64,000 bases of DNA, from contig JABDKJ010000058.1 in NCBI GenBank assembly GCA_013002285.1, positions 1 to 64,000 of the forward strand, given 5' to 3'. Shown piece after piece: positions 38,329 through 49,040 of this stretch (its first letter is position 1; every line of letters begins with the position of its first letter). The notes beneath the pieces were generated by a model, which was not told where the DNA came from, did not search any database, and saw only the letters and a program-made list of their open reading frames with translations. Position numbers and translations under genes: made by a program. The stretch is from Flavobacteriales bacterium. Its GTDB lineage: Bacteria; Bacteroidota; Bacteroidia; Flavobacteriales; JABDKJ01.

Positions 38329-39583
38329 ACAGCAATTTTCCCTGCTTTTCTTTTTTGTGTTGACCGCTATATCTTGTGGGGTCAGTAAAAGCGTGCATAC
38401 TGGAGATTTCAAGAGTCTTTACAGAACGGACGAAGTTAACTTTGAACCATTGTTCAAATTGCATCATTTAGGACAAAATAATTACAAATTGTTCTTTCAG
38501 TTCAGTTCAGATGAATTGCTTTACATGCAAGATCTGGATAGCGATGATCGTTTTGCTGATCTTGAAGTATCTGCATCACTATTTACAGGATATGGATTGG
38601 GCAGCAAATTGGATAGTGTCAAAACTAGCGTTAGAGACAAACGAATTGGAACAAGAAAAAGGTTTATTGCAGGCACACTGAATATTCCATTCAAAATGCG
38701 GCACCAAAACACCTTGCAATGCACTTCATTGGATGTGAACCGCACAAAAAAGAATGTACAGTATCTGGCTATTGATAGCACTATTTCAGCACCAGAAAAC
38801 TATATGGTAAGAAGGGTAATTGATGGATTGCCTATACTTACTGAATACCTGAGTGTAGATACTCGACTTGAACTCTCCTCAAGTTATTTTCGGTCAAATG
38901 AATTGGACGTTTCGTATTACAACACAAAATTGGATCTGCCTCCTCCACCATTTTCATTAAAAAGACCCAAGAAATTCGATCTTGAACCAAATGAAAAAGC
39001 GAAGGTCTCCAAGAACAATAAGGGTCGATATGAGGTCGAAATGAAGGGCTATGATATAGCTAGAGTAAAAGATCATGTGCATGGAGGTGATCACTCATTG
39101 TTGAGTTTCTATAATGGCTTCCCTAAGATCTCCACTTACGATCAAATGATCGAAGCCATCAGATACATCACTACAAAGGAAGAGTACTCAAAACTTATTT
39201 CATCAGAAGACAAAAAAGCTGCTTTAGATGAATTTTGGTTGGAACGATCTGGAAGCACCCAAAGAGCAAAGAAGATCATTAGGACATATTACTCAAGGGC
39301 AGAAGCTGCGAACAGATATTTCAGTGCACATACCGAGGGATGGAAAACGGATAGAGGACTGATCTTTGTGATCTTCGGCCGACCCATAAGTATTTCCAAA
39401 TCCATGGATAGTGAGATCTGGTATTATGGTGAAGAGGGCAAATTCCGTTCACTTAATTTTCGTTTTGTAAGAACGCAGAACCCTTTTTCCAGCAATGATT
39501 TTAGATTAATGAGAAGGGAAGATTACAAACCAGTTTGGTATTATTTTGTTGACGCCTGGAGAGGTGGCAGAATTTTAAATTAG
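38318..39583 (+). CDS. GWxTD domain lipoprotein
   Basis: A 421-residue predicted lipoprotein: the signal sequence ends at TAISC (Cys ~20). The diagnostic motif GWKTDRGLIFVIFGRP lies near residue 350, so it belongs to the GWxTD family found in Bacteroidota and some other Gram-negatives. The N-terminal ~250 residues are beta-rich and may be an Ig-like or barrel-associated domain. The function of the family is not established. It overlaps rmuC by 11 bp, and the rRNA methyltransferase follows after 5 bp, so the three genes are probably one operon. Confidence 0.85.
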   Translation: MKNRQQFSLLFFFVLTAISCGVSKSVHTGDFKSLYRTDEVNFEPLFKLHHLGQNNYKLFFQFSSDELLYMQDLDSDDRFADLEVSASLFTGYGLGSKLDSVKTSVRDKRIGTRKRFIAGTLNIPFKMRHQNTLQCTSLDVNRTKKNVQYLAIDSTISAPENYMVRRVIDGLPILTEYLSVDTRLELSSSYFRSNELDVSYYNTKLDLPPPPFSLKRPKKFDLEPNEKAKVSKNNKGRYEVEMKGYDIARVKDHVHGGDHSLLSFYNGFPKISTYDQMIEAIRYITTKEEYSKLISSEDKKAALDEFWLERSGSTQRAKKIIRTYYSRAEAANRYFSAHTEGWKTDRGLIFVIFGRPISISKSMDSEIWYYGEEGKFRSLNFRFVRTQNPFSSNDFRLMRREDYKPVWYYFVDAWRGGRILN

Positions 39584-39588
39584 AAAGA

Positions 39589-40332
39589 GTGCATCCAAAA
39601 TTCAAAAAAAGCAATGATCAATTGATCTATGGTTACCATTCCATTGTAGAAGCATTGGATTCAGGAAAAACCTTTGAAAAGATCTTTATTCAAAAAGGAA
39701 TTGCCAGCGACCGTACCAAAGAAATATCTTCAAAAGCAAGAGAGCTATCCATTCCGGTATCTCGGGCTCCGATCGAAAAGCTTGATCGAATAACTCGTAA
39801 AAACCATCAAGGATTCATTGGCTTTACTTCACCAGTAGATTATCAGGAGTTATCATCGCTCATTCCTATGATCTACGAAAAAGGTGAGGATCCTTATCTA
39901 CTTATCCTGGATGAAGTAACTGATGTTAGGAATTTTGGTGCTATTGCTAGAACTGCTGATGCAATGGGCATACATGGTATCATAATCCCTTTAAAAAGGT
40001 CTGCCAACATCAATGAAGATGCGATTCAAACATCAGCAGGTGTGCTTAATTATCTTCCAGTTTGCCGAGTGCATAGTTTAAAGGAGACAGTGTCATTTCT
40101 TAAAGAGTCTGGGGTCAAAATAGTGGCTTGCACAGAAAAGGCAGAAATGAAAATGAATGACCTTCAACTTGAAAAGCCACTTTGTATTGTTATGGGAGCA
40201 GAAGACAAAGGGATCCATCCAAACTTGTTAGAAGCAGCAGACCATGCTGTAAGGATAAATATGGTCGGTAAAGTATCTTCTCTCAACGTTTCTGTCGCAG
40301 CAGGACTGATCATGCATCATTTTTCCCAATAG
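39589..40332 (+). CDS. rlmB: 23S rRNA (guanosine-2'-O)-methyltransferase RlmB-like (TrmH family)
   Basis: A 247-residue SpoU/TrmH-class SPOUT methyltransferase. The N-terminal substrate-binding domain (YGYHSIVEALDSGKTFEKIFIQKG) precedes the knotted catalytic domain with the three SPOUT motifs: DEVTDVRNFGAIARTADAMG, IVMGAEDKGI and the knot SSLNVSVAAGLIMHH. RlmB methylates G2251 in the peptidyl-transferase loop of 23S rRNA; TrmH-family paralogues can have other targets, so the symbol is likely but not certain. The start is GTG 39589. Confidence 0.87.
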   Translation: MHPKFKKSNDQLIYGYHSIVEALDSGKTFEKIFIQKGIASDRTKEISSKARELSIPVSRAPIEKLDRITRKNHQGFIGFTSPVDYQELSSLIPMIYEKGEDPYLLILDEVTDVRNFGAIARTADAMGIHGIIIPLKRSANINEDAIQTSAGVLNYLPVCRVHSLKETVSFLKESGVKIVACTEKAEMKMNDLQLEKPLCIVMGAEDKGIHPNLLEAADHAVRINMVGKVSSLNVSVAAGLIMHHFSQ

Positions 40333-40453
40333 ACTACTTTGGAAACCAATAGTTTGCAATAATTTTCTTTTTTTAGGAACAACCGTTGTACTGAACGTCC
40401 GTCTATATGATCTGAAAGCTTTTGTAGATTAATAAATAGTTGTTATCGACTAC

Positions 40454-40485
40454 TTGACATAAGGATCAAAAGTTTTATATATTTG
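40454..40485 (+). promoter_or_regulatory. Promoter of the SprB-like adhesin operon
   Basis: TTG (40454-40456, in CTTGAC), 21 bp spacer, TATATTTG (40478-40485). The predicted leader is about 50 nt before the 40544 start. Confidence 0.6.
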
Positions 40486-40543
40486 AATTAGAAACAGGTT
40501 ATTCAAATTGCTACTTTAGCAGTAACACTAAATTGAAGCACAT

Positions 40544-40927
40544 ATGAGAAAGATCCAACTATGGGTCATGTCCTTGGGCATGTTCATGTTTTTTCCCTTT
40601 CAATCATTTTCAACTGATCAGGTGGTATCGGATGAGACGGTCATTGTGAAGATCAAAGACTTGTCTTCAGATCTTAACGTAGAGATCTATCAATATTTCC
40701 TGCAACGCAATGACGTTAAAGTGATCAATTCCTGTCAGGAATTAGGGCTTGTAGTGTTCAAGTCTGTAAGCAGTCAAAACTCAGGATCTCAAGCTATAGC
40801 TCATGTGGTAGGTGCCATACTCAAAGATCAATTTTCCATTGAAGATGTGAAGGTCATGCAAGACTATTCCATGAACGATGTTAATATTGATTGCAGAGCA
40901 AAAAAGAACGCACTTATAGGTCAGTAA
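40544..40927 (+). CDS. Small exported protein heading the adhesin operon
   Basis: A 127-residue protein with a signal peptide (MRKIQLWVMSLGMFMFFPFQSFS). The mature ~100 residues read as beta-alpha-beta-beta-alpha-beta: TVIVKIKD, then helix SDLNVEIYQYFLQ, strands VKVINSCQE and LGLVVFKSV, helix SQAIAHVVGAIL, and strand VKVMQDYS. That is the ferredoxin-like order of HMA domains, but without the CxxC metal site. I recognise no family. It lies 44 bp before the giant adhesin gene and after the operon promoter, so a role in adhesin export or surface assembly is a reasonable guess only. Confidence 0.65.
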   Translation: MRKIQLWVMSLGMFMFFPFQSFSTDQVVSDETVIVKIKDLSSDLNVEIYQYFLQRNDVKVINSCQELGLVVFKSVSSQNSGSQAIAHVVGAILKDQFSIEDVKVMQDYSMNDVNIDCRAKKNALIGQ

Positions 40928-40971
40928 GACCGTATTTCGTTTAGTGTAGAATTACAAAAGGGTCATTTTAT

Positions 40972-43900
40972 ATGAGAAAAAGTTTATTGTTGATCATTTT
41001 ATTCTTTGGGGCGATCGGAGGCACACAAGCACAATTGTTGGTCACTGATACCTTAACCCCGCAAGAAATGGCGGATAAGATCTCAGGTACTGGAGTTACG
41101 ATCTTCAATCCCGTAGTGACATGTCCAGAAGGTGCATATGGTGCTTTCGAAGTCTCAGGGGTATCAAATTTTGATGAAGGTACCGGTGTTATGCTTGCAA
41201 CTGGTATCTTGAACAATGCAATTGGGCCGAACACCACCCAAAGTAAATCTACTGCCTTTCCGCCTGCAGGTGATGGAGATCCGGATCTAGAGGTATTGAA
41301 TGGAGGGATCCAAACAGATGATGCCTGTAAATTTGAATTTGATATTATTCCAGATGGGGATACTCTGCGATTTGATTTTACTTTCGCCTCAGAAGAATAT
41401 CTTGAATATGTATGCACCAATTTTAATGATGCATTCGGTTTCTTGATCAGTGGGCCTGGTATTGTTGGCGACCCCGGGTTAGGTGGAAAAAAGAACATTG
41501 CACTTATTCCAGGAACATCAGTTCCTGTTACTATTAATAATGTAAATGGTGGAAATCCAACGCAAAATCCACCTTGTCCTCCTACAAATGGCCAATACTA
41601 TCATAACAATCCTTTGAGTCCAATTGCTCAGATCCAATATGATGGTTGGACAAATGGCCTGTTTGCATTAGCCACAGACCTTCAGCCTTGTGAGACTTAT
41701 CACTTGGAATTGGTGATCGCAGATGCTGTGGATCAGCTATGGGATTCAGGTGTTTTCATCGAGCAAATAAGAAGTAATAATATTAAGGTAAGCACTTCTA
41801 CTGCTGGAGGGGTCGATTTTATGATCGAAGGGTGTAATCCAGGGGTCATAACATTCGAAAGATTAAATTCTGTAGAAGGAGACTTAGATATCGACTATTT
41901 TTTACATGGAACTGCGACAAATGGTCCTGATTATGGGCCTATTGGTCAGACCAATCCGGCATTGCCAAATACAATAACGATCCCTGATGGACAGGAAACT
42001 GCGCAATTGTTGGTTAATCCATATGCTGACGGATTGATCGAAGGTATTGAGTACATTGATATCATAGTAGGAAATCCTTTATGTGGAACGGCTATTCTGG
42101 ATAGTGTTCGCTTTTTCATTCGAGACAGTCTCGAGGTAGATATCATTGGAGAAACTTTGGTTTGTGCAGGTGATACTCTGGATCTTGAAGCGGTTTCTGA
42201 TGCTGTAGAATATGATTGGGGACCAGCCTCTCAAGTCTATTTCCCCTCTGATACGGTTCCTATCACTAGTACGATCATTACAGAAGACATAACGCTTTTT
42301 GCATCTGGTAAGATCGCAACATGTATCACAACAGCAAAGCATGAAGTAACTGTAAATACTCTCGATATAGATGCAGTGGTCACTGATTCCATTTGTCTAG
42401 GATCAAGTGATGGTGAAATCGACATTACGGTAACCAATGGGACGCCAGGTTTCAATTTTGAATGGACAGGTCCGGGGACTTTCATGAGTGGGAATGAAGA
42501 CCTTACTGGTCTTGAAGCAGGAACATATACCGTTGTTGTAACAGATGCCGATGGGTGTACGAATACAGCTTCTTTTAGCATCTCATCTTTTAGCGATCTT
42601 GAGATAGATCTTTCACCTATCTTTTATGTAGGTGGTGCTAACGTTAGCTGCAATGGAGCAAGTGATGGTAAGATATTTGCCATTGCAAGTGAAGGTGTTC
42701 AGCCTTATACATATACTTGGAATGATCCGGCAATGTCTTCAGGAGAAATACTTGATGGTATTCCAGCCGGTACATATACTGTTCTAGCTATTGATGCCGT
42801 TGGCTGTGGAGTCACTGATTCGGTGACATTAAGCGAACCAGACCCATTAGTGATCACGATTGACAGCCAAACCAATAGTTTGTGTTTTGGTGAGCAAGAT
42901 GGTTCTGCAATTGCCGGTGCAACTGGTGGTTTTGAACCTTACGAATTCTTGTGGTATGATGAACTGGGAGAAATGATATCGAGTGATAGTGTTGCAAATA
43001 ACCTTACAACTGGAATTTATTCTGTTAGTGTAACTGATGCTAATTTGTGTAAGGACTCTATATCGTTTGAATTAGTTGGATCAGATGCTCCTATCCAGAT
43101 ACAATTGGTTTCACAGACCAATGTGAGTTGTGCTGGAGATAATGATGGTTCTGCCATGTTCACGGCAATAGGCGGAACGGTGAACTCGCCAAGTGATTAT
43201 ACATGGACCCCAAGTGACAACCTTACTGGATTGGCAGTCGGGTCTTATGTAATTACAGTTACTGATCTCAACGGATGTACAGAGGAATATCCTTTGGTTA
43301 TTGCGGAGCCTTCACCACTGACAATGACACTGGAGGACCAACAAAACATTACCTGTCTGGGCGAAGATTGCGGCAGCGCAATTGTCTTTGTAGAAGGCGG
43401 AACACCTCCTTATGATTTCCTTTGGGAAGATGGAACTGTGACCATTAATAATCTTGAATTATGTCAACCGGGTACCTATACTCCGATGGTAACGGACTCT
43501 CTAGGTTGTACAGATGATCTAGCTATAGAGATCACGTCATTGGCAGATGAGTTAACTGCAACTTTCGATGTTACAAATGTGCTTTGTGGTGGTGATACCA
43601 CTGGTGTCATTGATATGACCATCATAGGCGGTATGGCACCATATAATATTGTATGGGCAGGTGGAGAATGTGAGCAAGGTCCTTTCTACAATATGGAAGA
43701 TCTGCCAGCTGTCTGTGCTGGAGAATGGTGTGTGTTCATTGAAGATGCGAATGGATGCTCCTTCGATACATGTTTTGTTGTTACGGAAAATCCACCATTG
43801 AATTATTCATTTGAAATGACTCCTGCAGAATGCTTCGGTGCATTTACAGGAGATATAGATCTTACAATAGTTGGAGGTGCAATGCCTTATTCATTTGAAT

Positions 43901-46900
43901 GGTATGGAGGAGTATTTCCTGGTGAACCTTTTGATCTTACTACTCCTATTGCAGTTACAGAAGACCTTTTGAATTGGCCCGGGGCAATATACTTAGTTCA
44001 GGTGACTGACGACAATGGTTGTACGCTTGACAGAGAGATCACCATAACAGCACCCGATAACTTAATGATCGACACCTTGTCCATTTCTAATTACAATGGA
44101 TTTGAGATCTCTTGTCCGAATGCATGTGATGGAGAAATAGACATTGATGTAACTGGAGGGACAACTACACCTGCGAGTTCAGGAAATTATACTTATGAAT
44201 GGAAAGAACAAACTATCGGCTATAATGTGGTTGGTATTGGTACAGCATTCCAAGATCAGATGGGACTCTGTGCTAGTGAAGACACAGTAGGATATGAAGT
44301 CATAGTTGTAGATGACAATATGTGTCTATTGAATGCCTTCTTTATTATGGAAGAGCCTGAAGAACTGCAGATAGAACTTGAGACTGATAGTGTGACGTGT
44401 AGTGGGGCAGATGATGGTTCTGCAACAGCAACTGTACTCGGTGGAATTCCGGGATATACATTCGAGTGGTTCGATGATCATACCTTGACAAATTCAGTAG
44501 GAGTAGGTAATCCTTTGACAAATGTTTCTGAGGGACTATACTATGTTGCAGTAACGGATATGAATGGCTGTGTTGGAATAGATTCTATTGAGATCGCTAC
44601 TCCTGATCCATTGATCATCCAATTATTTGCAGCTGAGTTTAATGGATATAACATAAATGGATGTTCTGGGGAAGAAACAGGTTTTATTGCTGCGGCCGTG
44701 AGTGGTGGAACTACCGATTACATTATCAATTGGACAGACCCAGATGGCAATACCATCAATACAACGGACTTTCAGATCGAGAATTTAGCTGCTGGGTCAG
44801 ATTATTGTTTGGAGATCATAGACCAAATGGATTGCATGACCACCGAATGTATTGAACTTACTGAGCCAATGGTCTTGGATGTTATGGCCGACATCGTCAA
44901 TGTGACTTGTGCATTTGATGGAAATGGTTCCATTACACTTACGATAAATGGAGGAGTAAACCCGACTGTTTTCTGGGCTGATCCTGATATAATACCGGAT
45001 GATACCACTGTAGCGAATGATCTGGAACCTGGCATTTATTATGTAACAGTTTTTGATGACAATGACTGTCAAGATACTTTTGAATATGAGATCACTGAAC
45101 CTCTAGTTCTTAATACGGTGTTAGACAGCCCTGAAATTGGAGATGGAAATAATATCGCCTGTAATGGAGACATGGATGCCGTTGTTAATGTGACAACGAC
45201 AGGAGGAACACCAGATTTCATATATGACTGGCAGCATATAGTTGGAGCACCAGATCCGGCCAACCTCTCTGGACTTGGGCCTGGCAATTATATTCTATTG
45301 ACTACGGATGACAATGGTTGCATAGATAATGACACGATCGATATTTCTGAACCAGAACCATTGACCATAGATATTTTTGTTACAGATAGCATAACTTGTT
45401 TTGGAGTTTGCGATGGACAACTCGCTACAACGACCACAGGTGGAGTTCCAGCTTATACAGATTTTAATTGGGACTTTGGATTCAATGGACCGATCACTCC
45501 TGACACTCTTTGTGTTGGTACATATGAGGTAACCGTAACAGATATAAACGGATGTACTGCGACTAATTCTCTGAGTCTGGATGGTCCTGCACCTATCGCA
45601 GTTTCATCAGTAACAACAGATATCACCTGTTTTACAGCGGATGATGGAGAAATAGACATTACAATATTAGGAGGGACTCCCGGATTCGATATTTACTGGA
45701 CGTTCATGGGAGATACCATTTCGACAAACGAGGACCTGACTGCTCTAGCTCCGGGAGAATACTGCTTGAGCATTGTAGATGCCAATGAATGTGCCTATGA
45801 TGAGTGTTATACCATAAATGAGCCAAGTGGAATGGATGTGACATTTGTTCTTTCAGACTATGATGGATTTAACGTTACGTGTGGTTCTGAATGTGATGGC
45901 GCAATTGATCTGACAGTAATGGGTGGCACAGGTCCGTACACATATGATTGGGCTGACCTTCCTGGCAACATGGATCCTCAAGACCGATCAGGTTTATGTG
46001 CAGGTCCATACACGGTGGTGGTTTCAGATCTTAACGGATGTACCATCACTATGGATTTTAACCTCACTCAACCATCACCTTTAGAGATCACTTTAGATAG
46101 TCCGACCTTCATAGGAGGAACGAACATAAACTGTGTTGGAGATTCTACTGGAGCAATTATTGGGATCATTACGGGGGGAGTGACCATTGACACACTTTAT
46201 TGGACCTTAGATGGAAGCTCATATCCTGCAGGTGCCGGTCTTCTTTCAATAGATGGCCTTACATCAGGAACATATGTTATAACTGTAGAGGATGTAAATG
46301 GATGTACAACTACCGCTAGCATTACTTTAACTGAACCGACCTTGCCATTAATGGCTGATATCGTGCCTTCTATCTATCCTTCAGGAGACAACATCTCTTG
46401 TTTTGGAGCGTGTGACGGATCTTTCACAGTGAATATCAGTGGCGGTACCCCAGGATATTCTACTGAGTGGAGAAATGAAGACTTAGATGTGATAGATCCA
46501 TTTGACCTTTGCGAAGGGATCTATTCTGTGCTGGTGATCGATAGCAACATGTGTATTGTTTCTATACAAGACACTCTGTTCGAACCACCATTGTTGGAAG
46601 CCGACTATACTCTGAACGGATCGAATGAATGTAGCTATGATCAAAATGTCATTGCCGATCTAACTATCACAGGAGGTTCTCCAGGATATATAGTCGACTG
46701 GGCGCACATCATCGGATCTCCTGATAGCACTTCTGCCATTGGGCTCGGTGTAGGAACTTATCCTGTTGTAGTAACGGATACCAATGGATGTGTTACTCCT
46801 CAGATCAATGTAGAGGTAATGGGGCCTGAACCGTTGCAGATAGACACTGTTGTTACAGATGTTTCGTGCAATGGCTTCATGGATGGGTCAATTATGAGTA

Positions 46901-48072
46901 CAACTTCAGGAGGAACAGTTGCTCTTGATTATTTATATCAATGGTCTATAGGAAGCAGTGCTACAACACCGGACATCAATAGTTTAGATGTTGGTATGTA
47001 TCAATTGCTGGTAGAAGATGATAATGGTTGTCTCGATTCTGTTCTTGTGGAAATTACTGAGCCCGATCCATTGCTCGTAACAGGAACAGCCACCGAAGCG
47101 CTCTGTGGAGACCCAAATGGAACAGTGGACATAGATGTTTCTGGTGGAACAAGTCCATACGATTATGATTGGGAGTGTGATGGAGTATATGGAGATGATC
47201 CAGACCTTGGAAATGCATTTGCGGGAGATACAACGCTTTGCGTGATAGATGACAATGGGTGTACAGAAATGTTGACATTAAATGTTCCAGGAATAGAAAA
47301 CGCAATGAGTCTTGATGTTATTTCTGACCAAGTGAGTTGTGCTGGTGCAGGAGATGGTTCTGTTATCGTTATTGTGCAAGATGGGACACCAACCTTTGAA
47401 TATGTTTGGACCGATCTGCCTGGAGAGACAGGCAATATGTTAGACGAGCTTTCAGGAGGTGTTTATGAAGTGACAGTTACCGATGACAATAATTGTACAG
47501 AAGTGGCGATCATAAACATTGCAGAACCAGATTCATTGGAGATAGATATTTCTCCTTTATTCTATCCGAATGGAACTAATCTTACGGCTTTAGGAGCTTG
47601 TGATGGAGCGATAGAAGGATTTACTTTTGGTGGAAATGGCGGCTATACCTGGCAGTGGACGGGTACCCCGGATATGGTACCCATAGGACAAGACACTTTG
47701 CAAAGCCCTACTGACCTTTGTGAGGGTGAATATTGTGTCGAAGTAACTGATTCGCAGGGATGTCTGTATGAAACGTGCGCTCTAATAGACGGTCCAGATG
47801 AGATCCTGGTGCCAGGAGGGATATCACCAAATGGAGATGGTGTCAATGATGGTTTTGTAGTTGTAGGACTGGATGCTTATCCGGAGAACTCCCTAAAGAT
47901 CTTTAACCGATGGGGGAACATTGTTTTCGAACAAGACGATTATATGAATTCTGATCCTTGGGTAGGAGAAGGGCCAAATGGCAACATCCTGCCAGATGGA
48001 ACTTATTTTGTGGTGCTTCTTATTCCAGGAGCTGATTTCGAGTACAATGATTATGTTGAATTGAGACGATGA
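40972..48072 (+). CDS. Giant SprB-repeat adhesin with choice-of-anchor L domain, T9SS type B cargo
   Basis: A 2366-residue exported protein. The signal peptide ends near AQAQ. Residues ~20-270 form a choice-of-anchor L domain (FTFASEEYLEYVCTNFNDAFGF, ISGPG, LVIADAVDQLWDSGVFIE). From ~460 to 2270 I count about 22 SprB-type repeats of ~75-90 residues: (V/I)SCxGxxDGxxxxxxxGGxPxYxxxW, then GxYxVxVTDxxGC and xEPxPL. Most have two Cys per repeat. The final ~85 residues (GGISPNGDGVNDGF, IFNRWG, GTYFVV, YVELRR) are the type B sorting domain. It resembles SprB, the mobile gliding adhesin of Flavobacterium johnsoniae, but is about a third of its length. PorP/SprF follows with a 4-bp overlap. Confidence 0.92.
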   Translation: MRKSLLLIILFFGAIGGTQAQLLVTDTLTPQEMADKISGTGVTIFNPVVTCPEGAYGAFEVSGVSNFDEGTGVMLATGILNNAIGPNTTQSKSTAFPPAGDGDPDLEVLNGGIQTDDACKFEFDIIPDGDTLRFDFTFASEEYLEYVCTNFNDAFGFLISGPGIVGDPGLGGKKNIALIPGTSVPVTINNVNGGNPTQNPPCPPTNGQYYHNNPLSPIAQIQYDGWTNGLFALATDLQPCETYHLELVIADAVDQLWDSGVFIEQIRSNNIKVSTSTAGGVDFMIEGCNPGVITFERLNSVEGDLDIDYFLHGTATNGPDYGPIGQTNPALPNTITIPDGQETAQLLVNPYADGLIEGIEYIDIIVGNPLCGTAILDSVRFFIRDSLEVDIIGETLVCAGDTLDLEAVSDAVEYDWGPASQVYFPSDTVPITSTIITEDITLFASGKIATCITTAKHEVTVNTLDIDAVVTDSICLGSSDGEIDITVTNGTPGFNFEWTGPGTFMSGNEDLTGLEAGTYTVVVTDADGCTNTASFSISSFSDLEIDLSPIFYVGGANVSCNGASDGKIFAIASEGVQPYTYTWNDPAMSSGEILDGIPAGTYTVLAIDAVGCGVTDSVTLSEPDPLVITIDSQTNSLCFGEQDGSAIAGATGGFEPYEFLWYDELGEMISSDSVANNLTTGIYSVSVTDANLCKDSISFELVGSDAPIQIQLVSQTNVSCAGDNDGSAMFTAIGGTVNSPSDYTWTPSDNLTGLAVGSYVITVTDLNGCTEEYPLVIAEPSPLTMTLEDQQNITCLGEDCGSAIVFVEGGTPPYDFLWEDGTVTINNLELCQPGTYTPMVTDSLGCTDDLAIEITSLADELTATFDVTNVLCGGDTTGVIDMTIIGGMAPYNIVWAGGECEQGPFYNMEDLPAVCAGEWCVFIEDANGCSFDTCFVVTENPPLNYSFEMTPAECFGAFTGDIDLTIVGGAMPYSFEWYGGVFPGEPFDLTTPIAVTEDLLNWPGAIYLVQVTDDNGCTLDREITITAPDNLMIDTLSISNYNGFEISCPNACDGEIDIDVTGGTTTPASSGNYTYEWKEQTIGYNVVGIGTAFQDQMGLCASEDTVGYEVIVVDDNMCLLNAFFIMEEPEELQIELETDSVTCSGADDGSATATVLGGIPGYTFEWFDDHTLTNSVGVGNPLTNVSEGLYYVAVTDMNGCVGIDSIEIATPDPLIIQLFAAEFNGYNINGCSGEETGFIAAAVSGGTTDYIINWTDPDGNTINTTDFQIENLAAGSDYCLEIIDQMDCMTTECIELTEPMVLDVMADIVNVTCAFDGNGSITLTINGGVNPTVFWADPDIIPDDTTVANDLEPGIYYVTVFDDNDCQDTFEYEITEPLVLNTVLDSPEIGDGNNIACNGDMDAVVNVTTTGGTPDFIYDWQHIVGAPDPANLSGLGPGNYILLTTDDNGCIDNDTIDISEPEPLTIDIFVTDSITCFGVCDGQLATTTTGGVPAYTDFNWDFGFNGPITPDTLCVGTYEVTVTDINGCTATNSLSLDGPAPIAVSSVTTDITCFTADDGEIDITILGGTPGFDIYWTFMGDTISTNEDLTALAPGEYCLSIVDANECAYDECYTINEPSGMDVTFVLSDYDGFNVTCGSECDGAIDLTVMGGTGPYTYDWADLPGNMDPQDRSGLCAGPYTVVVSDLNGCTITMDFNLTQPSPLEITLDSPTFIGGTNINCVGDSTGAIIGIITGGVTIDTLYWTLDGSSYPAGAGLLSIDGLTSGTYVITVEDVNGCTTTASITLTEPTLPLMADIVPSIYPSGDNISCFGACDGSFTVNISGGTPGYSTEWRNEDLDVIDPFDLCEGIYSVLVIDSNMCIVSIQDTLFEPPLLEADYTLNGSNECSYDQNVIADLTITGGSPGYIVDWAHIIGSPDSTSAIGLGVGTYPVVVTDTNGCVTPQINVEVMGPEPLQIDTVVTDVSCNGFMDGSIMSTTSGGTVALDYLYQWSIGSSATTPDINSLDVGMYQLLVEDDNGCLDSVLVEITEPDPLLVTGTATEALCGDPNGTVDIDVSGGTSPYDYDWECDGVYGDDPDLGNAFAGDTTLCVIDDNGCTEMLTLNVPGIENAMSLDVISDQVSCAGAGDGSVIVIVQDGTPTFEYVWTDLPGETGNMLDELSGGVYEVTVTDDNNCTEVAIINIAEPDSLEIDISPLFYPNGTNLTALGACDGAIEGFTFGGNGGYTWQWTGTPDMVPIGQDTLQSPTDLCEGEYCVEVTDSQGCLYETCALIDGPDEILVPGGISPNGDGVNDGFVVVGLDAYPENSLKIFNRWGNIVFEQDDYMNSDPWVGEGPNGNILPDGTYFVVLLIPGADFEYNDYVELRR

Positions 48073-48092
48073 GACAGAAAAAACAGAACGTA

Positions 48093-49031
48093 ATGAAAAA
48101 GAAGATAGCATATATAATAGTTGTATTGTTTATTGGCACTTCGCTGAACGCACAGCAAGAAGTAATGGTAAGCCAATACATGTTCAACGGGCTATTCTTG
48201 AATCCTGCATATGCAGGGAGTCATGAATACTTTGAGGCTACTGCATTGCATAGAAGCCAATGGGTAAACTTCGATGGAGCTCCAAAAACTCAGGTAATTG
48301 GTTTTGATGGACCTATCATGCAAGACCAAGGAGGTATAGGGCTTACTATAGTGAATGACGATATCGGGGATACGCATATGTTCGAAGTAAATGGTAATTT
48401 TTCCTACCATATGGATCTTGATGATGAAGGAAAGAACAGGCTTTCCATAGGATTGAAAACAGGTATTGCCAGTTATACTTCTTCCTATGATCTTGAACGT
48501 ATTATTGAGCCTGGAGATCCAGTATTCGAAAATGGTGTCCAAGGACAAGTGATCTCGAAATTTGGGGTCGGGGCATATTATTATAACGACATTTCCTATA
48601 TAGGAATATCCATGCCGACATTTTATGTTGGTGATGGACCGCTAACAGAAGCTTATGATTCTCTCGCAGTAGAGAACGGGTATTTCGAAAACCACTACTT
48701 CCTTAACGGGGGAGTGGTATTCAAATTAAATAATGATCTGGCCATAAAGCCAAATCTATTGTTCAAATATCATCCTGCCGCACCAATGGAAGTAGATATA
48801 AATTGTAATTTTTTAATTAAGGAAACCATTTGGTTGGGGGCATCTTTCAGAACTGGCGATGCGGTAACAGCGCTAGTTGAGTATAACTTCTCGCCTAGAT
48901 TCAGGGCGGGCTATGCGTATGATTTTACATTAACTGACATTGCGAATTATAGCAGTGGTAGTCATGAGGTCATGTTAGGTTATCAATTTGGTGAGGATGT
49001 GATAAAAGCCAAGTCTCCTCGATATTTTTAA
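48093..49031 (+). CDS. PorP/SprF family T9SS outer-membrane protein
   Basis: About 312 residues from ATG 48093, which gives the signal peptide MKKKIAYIIVVLFIGTSLNAQ; an in-frame ATG at 48069 overlaps the adhesin stop by 4 bp and adds a hydrophilic prefix. The mature protein starts QEVMVSQYMFNGLFLNPAYAGS, the PorP/SprF hallmark, followed by beta-barrel strands. In F. johnsoniae the equivalent SprF lies directly after sprB and is required for SprB to reach the surface. The same order here makes it the probable partner of the 2366-residue adhesin. The OmpA lipoprotein gene follows after 9 bp. Confidence 0.9.
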   Translation: MKKKIAYIIVVLFIGTSLNAQQEVMVSQYMFNGLFLNPAYAGSHEYFEATALHRSQWVNFDGAPKTQVIGFDGPIMQDQGGIGLTIVNDDIGDTHMFEVNGNFSYHMDLDDEGKNRLSIGLKTGIASYTSSYDLERIIEPGDPVFENGVQGQVISKFGVGAYYYNDISYIGISMPTFYVGDGPLTEAYDSLAVENGYFENHYFLNGGVVFKLNNDLAIKPNLLFKYHPAAPMEVDINCNFLIKETIWLGASFRTGDAVTALVEYNFSPRFRAGYAYDFTLTDIANYSSGSHEVMLGYQFGEDVIKAKSPRYF

Positions 49032-49040
49032 AGCGTGGAT

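Noticed and set aside
40333..40453. Search for a terminator after the rRNA methyltransferase
   Set aside because: Several short complementary runs occur, but none gives a stable stem followed by T residues.
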